The position numbers and the translations under genes are program-made. A DNA stretch of 64,000 nt from Pseudomonadota bacterium (lineage in GTDB: Bacteria > Desulfobacterota > Binatia > Binatales > Binataceae): positions 62,001 through 126,000 of the forward strand of contig JAJPIG010000013.1 of the NCBI GenBank assembly GCA_021324855.1, written 5' to 3'. A model generated the notes under the pieces. It was not told where the DNA came from, did not search any database, and was given only the letters and a program-made list of their open reading frames with translations. Shown piece after piece: positions 35,044 to 44,103 of the stretch. The first letter of the stretch is position 1. Every line of letters starts with the position of its first letter.

Positions 35044-36192
35044 ATGAACGGTCGCAGACCACGACGCCTACTTTCGATTGGACATTCCTATTGCGTCGGC
35101 CTCAACCGCCGTCTGGTCAACGAGATGGCGAAGGCGGGCGGAGGAGACTGGGAAATTTGCGCGGTTGCGCCACAAAGATTTTACGGCGACCTGGGCTGGA
35201 TCGAGACGCGGGAACTGACTGACGAACTCTTTCCGCTGAAGAAGATCGCGACCTTCCTGAGCCGTCACGCGCACATTTTCTTGTATGGTCCGGAACTCCG
35301 CGTCGTCATGCGCGAATCCTGGGACGCAATTCACTGCTGGGAGGAGCCCTATGTCTTCGCCGGCGGACAGGTCGCGTTATTTACGCCCAGCGGCGTACCG
35401 CTCGTTTTTTGGACCGGCCAGAATATTGCCAAGCGTTACCCTCCGCCGTTTTCGAATATCGAAAGTTATTGTATCGAGCGGTGCGCCGGATGGATGGCGC
35501 GGGGACGGACCGGTGAGGCCACCTTGCTGACGCGCGGCTACGATCGTCGTCCGCACGAGGTGGTGCCGCTAGGCGTGGACGTCGAGGCGTTTCATCCGGA
35601 CGCGTGCGCCCGTAATTCGATTCATGCGAAGCTCGGATGGCTGGTGGCGGGGCCGCCGGTGATCGGATTCCTCGGCCGATTCGTCGAAGAGAAGGGCCTG
35701 AACCTGCTGACCCGCGTTCTCGACGATCTTCAGTCCGGCTGGCGCGGGCTGTTTGTCGGCGGCGGGCCGCTCGAAAAGCAGTTGCGGCGATGGGCGGCGC
35801 GTCACGGCGATCGGGTGCGGGTCGTCTCCGGGGTCTCTCATGACCGGGTGCCGCATTATCTCAACGCGATGGATCTCCTGTGCGCGCCGAGCCAGACCGT
35901 CTCCAATTGGAAAGAGATTTTCGGCCGGATGCTGATCGAAGCGTTTGCCTGCGGCGTGCCGGTCATCGCGAGCGATAGCGGTGAAATTCCAAATATCGTC
36001 GGTGATGCGGCGGTGGTCGTCGGCGAACGCGACCGGTCGGGATGGGTGCGCGAGATCAGCAGGTTGATGGAAAATCACGCTGCGCGGCGCGAGCTTTCCG
36101 AGCAGGGCCTCGAGCGCGCCAGAAGCCGCTATGGATGGCCGGTAGTTGCGCGCCAGCATCTGGCTTTCCTCGAACGGGTGATGCAGAGCTAG
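35044..36192 (+). CDS. GT4 family glycosyltransferase, tandem paralogue B
   Basis: The 382-residue protein parallels its upstream neighbour: LLSIGHSYCVGLNR, HCWEEPYVFAGGQVA, FLGRFVEEKGLNLL and FGRMLIEAFACGVPVIASDSG. Differences concentrate in the N-terminal acceptor half (for example FYGDLGWIETRELTDEL against FFGDLRPITLEAM), consistent with a changed acceptor. A 96-base gap separates the two copies. The next gene starts 3 bases after its stop. Confidence 0.85.
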   Translation: MNGRRPRRLLSIGHSYCVGLNRRLVNEMAKAGGGDWEICAVAPQRFYGDLGWIETRELTDELFPLKKIATFLSRHAHIFLYGPELRVVMRESWDAIHCWEEPYVFAGGQVALFTPSGVPLVFWTGQNIAKRYPPPFSNIESYCIERCAGWMARGRTGEATLLTRGYDRRPHEVVPLGVDVEAFHPDACARNSIHAKLGWLVAGPPVIGFLGRFVEEKGLNLLTRVLDDLQSGWRGLFVGGGPLEKQLRRWAARHGDRVRVVSGVSHDRVPHYLNAMDLLCAPSQTVSNWKEIFGRMLIEAFACGVPVIASDSGEIPNIVGDAAVVVGERDRSGWVREISRLMENHAARRELSEQGLERARSRYGWPVVARQHLAFLERVMQS

Positions 36193-36195
36193 CCG

Positions 36196-37365
36196 GTGCT
36201 TATGGGTTCGCCGCTGAGAGTCGCCATTTTGTCCGATTACCACGAAGAGCACTGGCCCAGCATGGACCTGGTCGCCGATATGCTCAGCGCTCATCTGCGG
36301 CCGTTCCGCGAAATCGCCGCGGTTCAGATCCGCCCGCGCTTCATTCGGCGATTTTCGCGTCTAAGCGGCCGTTGTGAGCGCACGCTGAACAATCTCGATC
36401 GACTGATCAACCGGCTGATCGAGTATCCGCGCATCGTAAGAGCGGCAAGAAAGCGATTCGATCTCTTTCATGTTGTCGATCACAGCTACAGTCACCTGGT
36501 CAAGGCCGCGCGTCCGGCGCCCGCGGTCGTCACATGTCACGACCTGGATACCTTTCGATGTCTCACGGAGCCGGCAAAAGAAATCCGTTCGTGGCCGTTT
36601 CGCAAGATGACGCGCATCGCGATGGACGGCTTCCAGAGCGCATGTGCCGTCGCATGTGACAGCGCTGCTACGCGCGATGAAGTCCTGCGGCATCGGCTAA
36701 TCCCCGAAGATAGGCTTTCGATCAATCAAAACGGGATCGCCCCGATATTCAGTTTGCGGCCCGATCCGGAGGCGGATCGAGAAGCGGTGCAACATCTCGG
36801 AGCGGCGCGAACCGAAGTCCCCGAGATAGTGCATGTCGGGAGCACGATCCAACGGAAACGCATCAATGTGTTGCTCAAAATTTTCGCCGAGCTCAGAGGC
36901 GAGCTTCCGTCGCTGCGGCTGGTCAGGGTCGGCGGGGCTTTCACCAGCGAGCAACGCGAGCTGGCGCGCACCTTGAAATTGCCGTCGGACTCGATCGCGG
37001 TCTTGCCGTTCCTGCGCCCCGCGGTTTTGGCCGCGATCTACCGGCGTGCGGCGCTGACGATTCTGCCATCATCCGCCGAAGGCTTCGGGTTTCCGGTGCT
37101 CGAATCGATGGCGTGCGGGACGAGTGTGGTCGCAAGCGATTTGCCGGTGCTGCGCGAAATCGGCGGGACCACCACCACCTACTGCGCGATCGATGACATC
37201 TCTGGATGGGCCGCAACCATCGGGAGCCTGCTCCGCGAGCAACGCGAATCTCCGCAGCGATGGTCGGAAAGGTCGGCGGTCGGCGCCCAATGGGCAAAAC
37301 AATACACATGGAACGCGTATGCGGAGCGTGCCACCAAGCTTTATCGGCAACTGCTCGGAAACTAA
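36196..37365 (+). CDS. GT4 family glycosyltransferase
   Basis: GTG 36196 or ATG 36202 starts a protein of 389 (or 387) residues. It has RVAILSDYHEEHWPSMDLV at the start, VDHSYSHLV, HVGSTIQRKRINVLLK as hinge and SSAEGFGFPVLESMACGTS as donor motif (E-x7-E). It is a soluble GT-B enzyme with no close paralogue among its neighbours. It is followed after 44 bases by the epimerase gene. Confidence 0.82.
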   Translation: MLMGSPLRVAILSDYHEEHWPSMDLVADMLSAHLRPFREIAAVQIRPRFIRRFSRLSGRCERTLNNLDRLINRLIEYPRIVRAARKRFDLFHVVDHSYSHLVKAARPAPAVVTCHDLDTFRCLTEPAKEIRSWPFRKMTRIAMDGFQSACAVACDSAATRDEVLRHRLIPEDRLSINQNGIAPIFSLRPDPEADREAVQHLGAARTEVPEIVHVGSTIQRKRINVLLKIFAELRGELPSLRLVRVGGAFTSEQRELARTLKLPSDSIAVLPFLRPAVLAAIYRRAALTILPSSAEGFGFPVLESMACGTSVVASDLPVLREIGGTTTTYCAIDDISGWAATIGSLLREQRESPQRWSERSAVGAQWAKQYTWNAYAERATKLYRQLLGN

Positions 37366-37409
37366 ATCCAAGCGACGCATCTGGATATGAACGCAAAGAG
37401 GATTGGTTG

Positions 37410-38480
37410 GTGACGGGAATTGAAAATTTAGCCTGGCACAGAAAGCTCGCTGGAGCGGATGCGAAAATCCTGATCCTGGGCGGGGCCGGTTTTATCGGTT
37501 CTAACGCGGCGAGCCGCTTTCTCGAGCGCGGTGCGGAGGTGGTTGTCGTCGACAACCTGTCGCGTAAAGGCTCGCGCGAAAATGTCCGATGGCTGGACGA
37601 CCGTGGGAACGTGTTGTTGATCGAAGCAGATATCCGCGATGCGGCCTTGATCGAAGGCCTGTTCCGCGAGCATCGCGATGCCGACCTCATACTTCATCTC
37701 GCCGGGCAGGTGTCTGTGACCGGTTCGATCAGCGATCCGCGCACCGATTTCGAGATTAATGTCGGCGGTACGATCAATGTTCTTGAGGCCGCGCGCAAGG
37801 CGGAAACCGGCGCGCCCTTCATCTACGCGTCGACCAACAAAGTTTATGGTGACATGTCCGACGTGAGCGTGGAGCTGAACGGCACGAGTTATCGATATCG
37901 CGATCGCTCCTTGGGAATTTCCGAGCAGCAGCCGCTCGATTTCCATTCGCCGTATGCCTGCTCGAAGGGAGCGGCGGACCAGTACGTGCTCGACTACCAT
38001 CGCATCTATGGTCTGAACACCGTCGTCTTCCGACAGTCGTGCATCTACGGGCCCCGGCAGTTCGGAGTTGAAGATCAGGGATGGGTGGCGTGGTTCGCGA
38101 TTGCGGCCGAGCTCGGAAAACCGATCACGATTTATGGTGACGGCAAGCAGGTGCGTGATCTGTTGTTCGTCGAGGATCTAGTCGACGCCTACGAGGCGGC
38201 CGCAGCGAACATCGAATGGGTCGCGGGTTCAGCCTTCAATATCGGCGGCGGGCCGAAGAATGGCGTCTCGCTGCTCGAACTGCTCGATTATCTCGGTGAG
38301 CGCAGCCGTACGAAGTTGCCACTGACCCATGCCGCGTGGCGCCCAGGCGATCAGCGCATTTACCTGAGCGACATCCGGCGCGCCCATGACCTTCTGGGAT
38401 GGAGTCCGCGCACGGGATGGCGCGATGGCGTCGCGCGGCTGACGGAGTGGGTGAGAGCCAATCGCGATTTGCTCGGATGA
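37410..38480 (+). CDS. NAD-dependent epimerase, CDP-paratose 2-epimerase type
   Basis: GTG 37410 is preferred because AGAGG (37397-37401) sits 8 bases upstream; the frame from 37206 overlaps the previous gene. The 356-residue SDR enzyme has GGAGFIG (Gly24, 27, 30) for NAD, STNKVYGD, YACSKGAADQY with the YxxxK pair, and SCIYGPRQFGVEDQGWVAWF. STNKVYGD and GVEDQGWVAWF are what I associate with CDP-paratose/tyvelose epimerases rather than general UDP-glucose epimerases. It would supply a nucleotide-sugar donor for the transferases upstream. No CDP-glucose synthase or dehydratase is in the window, so its partners would be elsewhere. Confidence 0.82.
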   Translation: MTGIENLAWHRKLAGADAKILILGGAGFIGSNAASRFLERGAEVVVVDNLSRKGSRENVRWLDDRGNVLLIEADIRDAALIEGLFREHRDADLILHLAGQVSVTGSISDPRTDFEINVGGTINVLEAARKAETGAPFIYASTNKVYGDMSDVSVELNGTSYRYRDRSLGISEQQPLDFHSPYACSKGAADQYVLDYHRIYGLNTVVFRQSCIYGPRQFGVEDQGWVAWFAIAAELGKPITIYGDGKQVRDLLFVEDLVDAYEAAAANIEWVAGSAFNIGGGPKNGVSLLELLDYLGERSRTKLPLTHAAWRPGDQRIYLSDIRRAHDLLGWSPRTGWRDGVARLTEWVRANRDLLG

Positions 38481-38494
38481 AGCGGCCTGCATAT

Positions 38495-40672
38495 CTACTC
38501 TCCGCAGGCGCGGCACGCGCCGGTTTGTGTACCGCTCATCGATGACGGCAAGGTGATCGTCGTTGCGGTAATGGTGACACCCGTGCAAGTACCCGTATCC
38601 GTCGTTACCGCGCCGAGCGATGAAATCCCCGGCGGCAGCGTTGCGGTCTGGGCGGTTGAAGTCGTGTTCTCGTAGCCATTGAGGCTCACCACGACGCACT
38701 TCGATCCCGAGCTATAGATTGGAAGCGACCATATGAAATTCCCGGCGGTCGTGCCGTTAACCCGCTGAGGAGGCGCTTCGACGCGGTAATTAATGTTGCC
38801 GTCAGTCAGCGCGATGGCGTTCTGCAAAAGGCCGGTTCTGTTGCTGAACGTCACGTTATCGAAATCGATATAGGCATTCTGTCCCTGAGGCGGCGAAAAC
38901 GACACCTTTGACCATTGCGACGGATTGCCCCCTACCGAAGTCAGTTGCGTGCCTTTTAAAATTACTCCCTGAACAAAGTTCCCGGTGTCAAAAACAATCG
39001 GGCTTGTGCTGGTGTACCCTGACAGGCCGCCGCCGTTAACCGTAATGTTTTCGGCTCCGACAACGCATAGCGACGGCCCTGTCGAGCCGTTCTCATCGTC
39101 CAGCGTAGGATTATCGATTACCGACGTATCGGTCGAGGATACCGCCTGTCTCAGAACGATGCCGCAGAGCGTGTTCGAGTTCATCTGCAGGAACGGGTCG
39201 ATCAGATGAATCGCATCCCATCCGATCACGGCATACGCGCCCGCTCCAGCGTCCGCGCGCAAATCGGCGGCCCATTGCAAGCCCCACAGAAACTCGAATG
39301 CGGCCTGCGCGTTACCGCCGTTGCTGACCCGGATGTCGTTCCAGCGATCGCCGTAACTGTTGTTCGTCTCGCGCAATCCGACGAAGGTGTTGCCGTTGAG
39401 CAATAGCTGCTTGAAGGTCGAATCGAGCGTCAGGCCGACATCAAGGCCGATTGCACCGTTGTTCAGTTGCAGGTCGTCAATCGTGACCTTCTGGTTGGTG
39501 CCTGCATAGTTAACCAGCATCGTGTACCAGGCGGACGTATTCGTGCTGCCGTTGACATATTCGGGCTGGACGAACGGGCCGCTTGAGGACGCCGTATTTT
39601 TGGCCGAATCGACGGTCGTACCGTTCAGCAACAACAGTGTGTTGGAGTCCCCCGAAAGCTGGGTGGTTGGCGGTGTATAGGAGGTATCCGCCGTATGGCG
39701 CGCGATGTTGCTGACCCGCAGGCCGAACATCTGGCCTTTCACGCCGCTGCCCTCGCCGATCGGCGTGGCCCCGAGTGCATCCAACATTAGAGGCGTATAG
39801 GCAAGATCCACCGTGCTGCCGGTCGCCGCCGTCTTGTTGGCCTCGACACCATCAATAAAGGTCCGGATATTAGAGCCGTCATAGGACACTTCGAAGTAGT
39901 GCCAGGCGTTCGATGTAAACGATCCGATGTTAAAGAGCCGCACTATGCCGGTTGATGCTGTATGCAAAAAGACGGTGATGTTGTTCGACGCACCCCCACC
40001 CGCGATGGTGTACGAAAAGCTGGCAACGCCAGTGACATTTCCGCTGCCTGTGCCATCGCTGCCGGTCGCGTCGAGCCAGTAGCCGCCATCCCCGTTATTC
40101 GTATCGGTTACTTTGGCCCAGAACTCAATCGAGAACTGACTGAGCCCGTTGAACGGCGTGGCGTTGCCGAAGGCGCTCTTCAGGTCGAGCGCCCACGGCG
40201 CATTTGACGAATCGAACAGCATCTCCTGACAGGTGGAGCAGGTGACTGGAAGGCCGCTGTTGCTCCACAGGACGCCGGCTCCGGAGCCTGCATTAAGCTG
40301 TGAGGTCCAGGTGGGCGGCGCGACGAACATCACGTCGTAATTGCCGCTCGCCTTGACGACGGCGGCTTCGCGGCCTGCGCCATGGATATGCAATCCGGTG
40401 CCGCTTCCGCCTGAGTTGGCTTTCACCCAGATCGGGAAGCTGGTCAGATAGCAACTGTTGGGCGTGGTCGGAAAGAATACATCTCTGGGCGGGAGTATAT
40501 CCTGCCCGCCACCGGTCGCCACTGCCGCGTTGATCGCCGCCTGAATCGCCGCCGTATCGTCGGTTGCGCAGTCGCCCTTCGCGCCATAGTCCTTGACGCC
40601 GATCATGCCCGGTCCGGCCCAGGCCGGCGCGACGAGCGAGAGAAGAATCAATGCGATAAGTAGTCGGCGCAT
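38495..40672 (-). CDS. Exported beta-helix (pectate-lyase-superfamily) protein with LamG-like domain
   Basis: ATG 40672 gives 725 residues with a signal peptide (LLIALILLSLVAPAWAG). The N-terminal DYGAKGDCATDDTAAIQAAI segment is the start of the pectate-lyase-3 fold found in phage tailspikes and polysaccharide lyases. A concanavalin-like/LamG domain follows at about residues 170-350 (FSIEFWAKV, WHYFEVSYDG, SNIARHT), then a right-handed beta-helix of Asn/Ser/Thr-rich turns. It starts one base after the preceding gene's stop, so the three minus-strand genes are coupled. In a polysaccharide locus it could be a depolymerase or lyase acting on the polymer. No catalytic residues could be assigned. 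Confidence 0.7.
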   Translation of the reverse strand: MRRLLIALILLSLVAPAWAGPGMIGVKDYGAKGDCATDDTAAIQAAINAAVATGGGQDILPPRDVFFPTTPNSCYLTSFPIWVKANSGGSGTGLHIHGAGREAAVVKASGNYDVMFVAPPTWTSQLNAGSGAGVLWSNSGLPVTCSTCQEMLFDSSNAPWALDLKSAFGNATPFNGLSQFSIEFWAKVTDTNNGDGGYWLDATGSDGTGSGNVTGVASFSYTIAGGGASNNITVFLHTASTGIVRLFNIGSFTSNAWHYFEVSYDGSNIRTFIDGVEANKTAATGSTVDLAYTPLMLDALGATPIGEGSGVKGQMFGLRVSNIARHTADTSYTPPTTQLSGDSNTLLLLNGTTVDSAKNTASSSGPFVQPEYVNGSTNTSAWYTMLVNYAGTNQKVTIDDLQLNNGAIGLDVGLTLDSTFKQLLLNGNTFVGLRETNNSYGDRWNDIRVSNGGNAQAAFEFLWGLQWAADLRADAGAGAYAVIGWDAIHLIDPFLQMNSNTLCGIVLRQAVSSTDTSVIDNPTLDDENGSTGPSLCVVGAENITVNGGGLSGYTSTSPIVFDTGNFVQGVILKGTQLTSVGGNPSQWSKVSFSPPQGQNAYIDFDNVTFSNRTGLLQNAIALTDGNINYRVEAPPQRVNGTTAGNFIWSLPIYSSGSKCVVVSLNGYENTTSTAQTATLPPGISSLGAVTTDTGTCTGVTITATTITLPSSMSGTQTGACRACGE

Positions 40673-40673
40673 C

Positions 40674-42038
40674 CTAATAGAGCGTGAAAGAAAAGACATA
40701 CCCATTTAGATTTCTCGTCGGCGCGGTGATGCTCGCGGGCAAAATGCCATTGGAAGACGACCCTGTGTTGGTCAGGTACGACCAGGCAGCATATCCATAA
40801 CTGCCGTTATTCGCCTCGGCTATCTTGAAGGTGGTCGCAGTGCTGGTGAACGCAGCACAAACAAGCGGGGGATTGACCGTGACCGACGATCCCCATCCAC
40901 CCGTTCCGCTTCCGGTGCAACTGGTTGATGGCGTGCCGTTGCCGGTGCAACTGGCCGCCTGAATTATCTGAGTGTCTACGATGCCGGTCGAGGCCCAGGT
41001 CTTCGCGCCGGTGTCGGCAATCAGCGTTCCCGCTGAGTTATAGATGCCGAGGTCGGATGGGTTCGTTCCGTCGGCGACGTTCACGTTCACGACTATGTGC
41101 GAGAAGGTAAGGGGCGTGCTGATGGGGACACAATCGTAGTCGAGCGTATTGCTTGTGCCCAGACCCAAACCCGCCACCGAACCACTAATCGGAAACTGGA
41201 ACAGCAGCGGCGCGGTCAACCGGCTCGCGGATAGTGTTCCCGACGAGATGTTGCTTGCGTTTGTGGCGTCGGTCGAACAGCTTGGCGCTGCGTTCGAGAG
41301 GTCGCCGCACGCCGGCTGCGTCATCGTAACTGCGCCGGCGCCCGTGATAGCGCTCACCCATTTATGCGATTGCGCAGCGCCGCCCGTGATCGTGAAGGTG
41401 AAGCCGCGAATCTCCGGCGGATAGAGATGCATATAATAAGTCCCGGCGCTCGCATTGGTTGAAAGCACGCGACCGAGAATCTGGCCGCTCGCCGGATACG
41501 ATGCGCCAGCATCATGGCAATCGCCGGCGACTGAGTTTGAGATCTGAACATAGTCAAGCGCGGTGGTCGCTCCGTCAAAAGCGCAGCTCGCGAGGCCCTG
41601 AAGCTGAACGATCGCGTTGCCGGTAGTGCCCGCTCCGCCGGCCACGATTCCGATCGCGCCGCCGGTATCCGAGGTCGCGGTGATGACCGCATTGCTGCTC
41701 GCGGTGTATTTCGCGAGGGCGTTGACCGTCGTGCCCGTGGCGCCATCGTTCGCGATCGGCATCGTGACGCCGGCGAGGCCGGAGAGCGTAGTCGGCGCGG
41801 AATACTGTGCCATCTGACCCGCGACGCCCGGGCTGGCCGAGCCGCCGCCGCCCGCGCCGAAGAGCTGCGTTGCACGCGCCGGCACGGCGAGGAGAAGAAC
41901 TCCGAGCGCTGCGAAAACGTAGACGATGAGGAAACCTAGCCCCACCTTTGGCCATCTTTCCCTGAAGGAAAGGGTCCGGGTCAAACTTTTTTCATTCCCC
42001 TGTTTTTTACGGAAGAGGATGGGAGTCAGGTCTTTCAT
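40674..42038 (-). CDS. Exported tail-fibre-like Ser/Thr/Gly-rich protein
   Basis: The 454-residue protein starts at ATG 42038 directly after the TAG of the upstream gene (TAGATG). It has a charged leader and a membrane or signal segment (VYVFAALGVLLLAVPARAT). The rest is low-complexity Gly/Ser/Thr/Ala sequence. A KWVSAITGAGAVTMTQP segment followed by SSGTLSASRL resembles repeat spacers in phage tail-fibre proteins. Bases encoding residues about 18-33 read as a repeat-like element (RTLSFRER), so GTG 41945 is an alternative start giving a cleaner signal peptide. Function is unknown; a cell-surface or polymer-binding structural role fits its exported, repetitive nature. Confidence 0.6.
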   Translation of the reverse strand: MKDLTPILFRKKQGNEKSLTRTLSFRERWPKVGLGFLIVYVFAALGVLLLAVPARATQLFGAGGGGSASPGVAGQMAQYSAPTTLSGLAGVTMPIANDGATGTTVNALAKYTASSNAVITATSDTGGAIGIVAGGAGTTGNAIVQLQGLASCAFDGATTALDYVQISNSVAGDCHDAGASYPASGQILGRVLSTNASAGTYYMHLYPPEIRGFTFTITGGAAQSHKWVSAITGAGAVTMTQPACGDLSNAAPSCSTDATNASNISSGTLSASRLTAPLLFQFPISGSVAGLGLGTSNTLDYDCVPISTPLTFSHIVVNVNVADGTNPSDLGIYNSAGTLIADTGAKTWASTGIVDTQIIQAASCTGNGTPSTSCTGSGTGGWGSSVTVNPPLVCAAFTSTATTFKIAEANNGSYGYAAWSYLTNTGSSSNGILPASITAPTRNLNGYVFSFTLY

Positions 42039-42419
42039 CTATTGACCCCGTACAATCTCGGCACAGTTCACGGTCGCGCCGGTCGACGAAAATCCATACA
42101 GCGCGCTGGTTACATCGAAGGTCGCGGCCGGAATCGCGGAGCTGAGCAGCGTGCCTTGCGACGCACCAATCGACGTGTCGCCAATTCGTGCGCTGTTGGT
42201 TCCAATCGTGCCGACCATTTGGCATACCGCAGTGACACGGTTGCTGTTGACGCTCAGCACGGCGACGGGAGACGCATTGGCGGCCAAGGCGACATCGCCG
42301 TGCGAGATATAGTCCTGGCTCGAGTTGGCCTGGCCTTGCACCTCGTGCTGGGCATACACCGGGCGCGCGATCAGGATCGCGAAAAGCAAGACGAGTGGCA
42401 GCGAGGATCGGTTGCGCAT
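42039..42419 (-). CDS. Small exported protein, first gene of the minus-strand block
   Basis: A frame extends to 42626, but ATG 42419 begins a good signal peptide (RSSLPLVLLFAILIARPVYAQ), so this start is chosen, giving 126 residues. The mature part of about 100 residues is Ala/Ser/Thr-rich and contains HGDVALAANASPVAVLS and two late cysteines. No family is recognised. It lies immediately upstream of the tail-fibre-like gene (stop-start TAGATG), so it is the first gene of the three-gene operon. A structural partner of the two larger proteins is a reasonable guess. Confidence 0.55.
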   Translation of the reverse strand: MRNRSSLPLVLLFAILIARPVYAQHEVQGQANSSQDYISHGDVALAANASPVAVLSVNSNRVTAVCQMVGTIGTNSARIGDTSIGASQGTLLSSAIPAATFDVTSALYGFSSTGATVNCAEIVRGQ

Positions 42420-42798
42420 CGCGCGCGACCTCGAAACGGATCCAGCAGCGGGGGATTCCAAGCGGCGTGATAGAGCGTACATCGGGGAAAGTAATTGGTG
42501 GTTAGACATCGCGCGGCAGTGTCGACGATCTTGAATAATCTGTTCACCCTGAAAACTTTCAGGCTTTTGCGACGCCCGACTGACATCCCGGAGGATGTCG
42601 AGGCGAACGCGTTTTGATGTTGTCAATGGAGTTTGGTGGCGCTTCCTGTATTATGCTGTGGCTTTGTTATGACTAGAGTAGAACCTGTGATGTAACGGAT
42701 GGTCTTGAGGGGGCACATCAATTAGCGCAGGCGAAAACCCGTCCGGTGCGCTGAGCTTCGACCGGGAGCCTTGGGGGCGACTTCGGGTACGTCGGCGG
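42420..42798. promoter_or_regulatory. Divergent region between the tailspike-like block and a GT4 gene
   Basis: This gap must hold the promoter for the minus-strand block and probably one for the plus-strand GT4 gene. It contains a GC-poorer portion (about 42600-42690). The minus-strand frame reaching 42626 is not thought to be coding before the signal peptide. No clear -35/-10 pair was recognised. Confidence 0.35.
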
Positions 42799-43929
42799 AT
42801 GCGGGTGGTGCAGATCGGGAAATTCTATCCGCCGCAGGTGGGCGGAATCGAGACTCATCTGCAGGCGCTCTGCGGAGAACTACGCAAAACCCACGACGTG
42901 CGTGTGATCGTCGCCAACAACCGCCGTCACAATGAGCACGGCGTGTTGGACGGTGTTGCGGTCACGCGGCTCGCGAGCCATTTCTCGCTCGCGGGAGTTC
43001 CATTCTGCGCTTCGATGCCGTCGCTGATTCGGCGCTCCAAGGCCGATATCGTGCACGTTCATCTGCCCAATCCGATGGGCGTTGCCGCCTACCTCGCGTC
43101 GGGTCATCGCGGCTGCCTGATTGCCACCTGGCACAGCGATATAGTTCGCCAGAAGATTCTGGCGCGGATCTTTGCGCCACTCGAACGGCGCTTTCTGCGC
43201 AAGTGCCGCGCGTTGATCGCGACCTCGCCGAACTACCTGCATAGCTCAGCGATCCTCTCCCGGCATCACGCGCGCTGCGCCGTGATTCCATATGGCATCC
43301 CGCTCGAACGCTTCGACGCCGGCGTCGAAGGTGAATCGTCAGCCGTAGCTGCGATCCGCGTCCGCTATGGTCCGCGTATCGCGCTCACGGTCGGGCGGCT
43401 GGTTTACTACAAAGGCATCGAGCATCTGATCGATGCGATGACCCAGGTCACCGGTACGCTTTTGGTCGTCGGCGATGGTCCCCTGCGCTCAAGGCTCGAG
43501 CTCCAGGCCCGCGAGGCCGGAGTCGGCGAGCGCGTGGTGTTTATCGGTGAGATGCCGAACGATCGCCTGGCGCCCTACTACAAGGCTTGCGATCTCTTCG
43601 TGTTGCCATCGATCGCCCGGAGCGAGGCGTTCGGAATCGTACAGCTTGAAGCGATGGCTTGCGGAAAACCGGTGATTAATACCAGCCTCACCTCCGGGGT
43701 ACCATTCGTGTCGCTCGATGGCGTGACGGGAATCACCGTGCCGCCCGCCGCTCCCGCGGCGCTCGCCGGAGCGATGAATCGGCTGTTCAATGATCGTGAG
43801 CTGGCTGCGCGCTACGGTCGCGCAGCGAAGGAGCGCGTGCGCGCAGAGTTCAGCCTTTCGACGATGGTCGACCGCACCCTTGAGCTGTATGACGAGGTGA
43901 TGCATTCGGAAGAAGCTGAGAGATTTTGA
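42799..43929 (+). CDS. GT4 family glycosyltransferase
   Basis: The 376-residue GT-B protein starts MRVVQIGKFYPPQVGGIETHL, followed by VHVHLPNPMGVAA, TVGRLVYYKGIEHLI and SEAFGIVQLEAMACGKP (E-x7-E), all typical of PimA/WbaZ-like GT4 enzymes. It is separated from the other transferases by the three-gene minus-strand block and probably has its own promoter. It is the last recognisable gene of the polysaccharide locus. Confidence 0.85.
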   Translation: MRVVQIGKFYPPQVGGIETHLQALCGELRKTHDVRVIVANNRRHNEHGVLDGVAVTRLASHFSLAGVPFCASMPSLIRRSKADIVHVHLPNPMGVAAYLASGHRGCLIATWHSDIVRQKILARIFAPLERRFLRKCRALIATSPNYLHSSAILSRHHARCAVIPYGIPLERFDAGVEGESSAVAAIRVRYGPRIALTVGRLVYYKGIEHLIDAMTQVTGTLLVVGDGPLRSRLELQAREAGVGERVVFIGEMPNDRLAPYYKACDLFVLPSIARSEAFGIVQLEAMACGKPVINTSLTSGVPFVSLDGVTGITVPPAAPAALAGAMNRLFNDRELAARYGRAAKERVRAEFSLSTMVDRTLELYDEVMHSEEAERF

Positions 43930-44103
43930 GTGACGGCCTAATGATCGGAGCCTCGTGCGCACCGCGCCGGCCGCATCGCCAGGCATCGGGAAGGAGGGTA
44001 TCGCGGCTTGATCAGCGTTGCTTCGGATCGCCGTCACGGGCCGCCTGGCTTTTCATCTTTAGAGATTCAATAATTTCGATTCGATCGCGACACGGAGGCG
44101 CTC

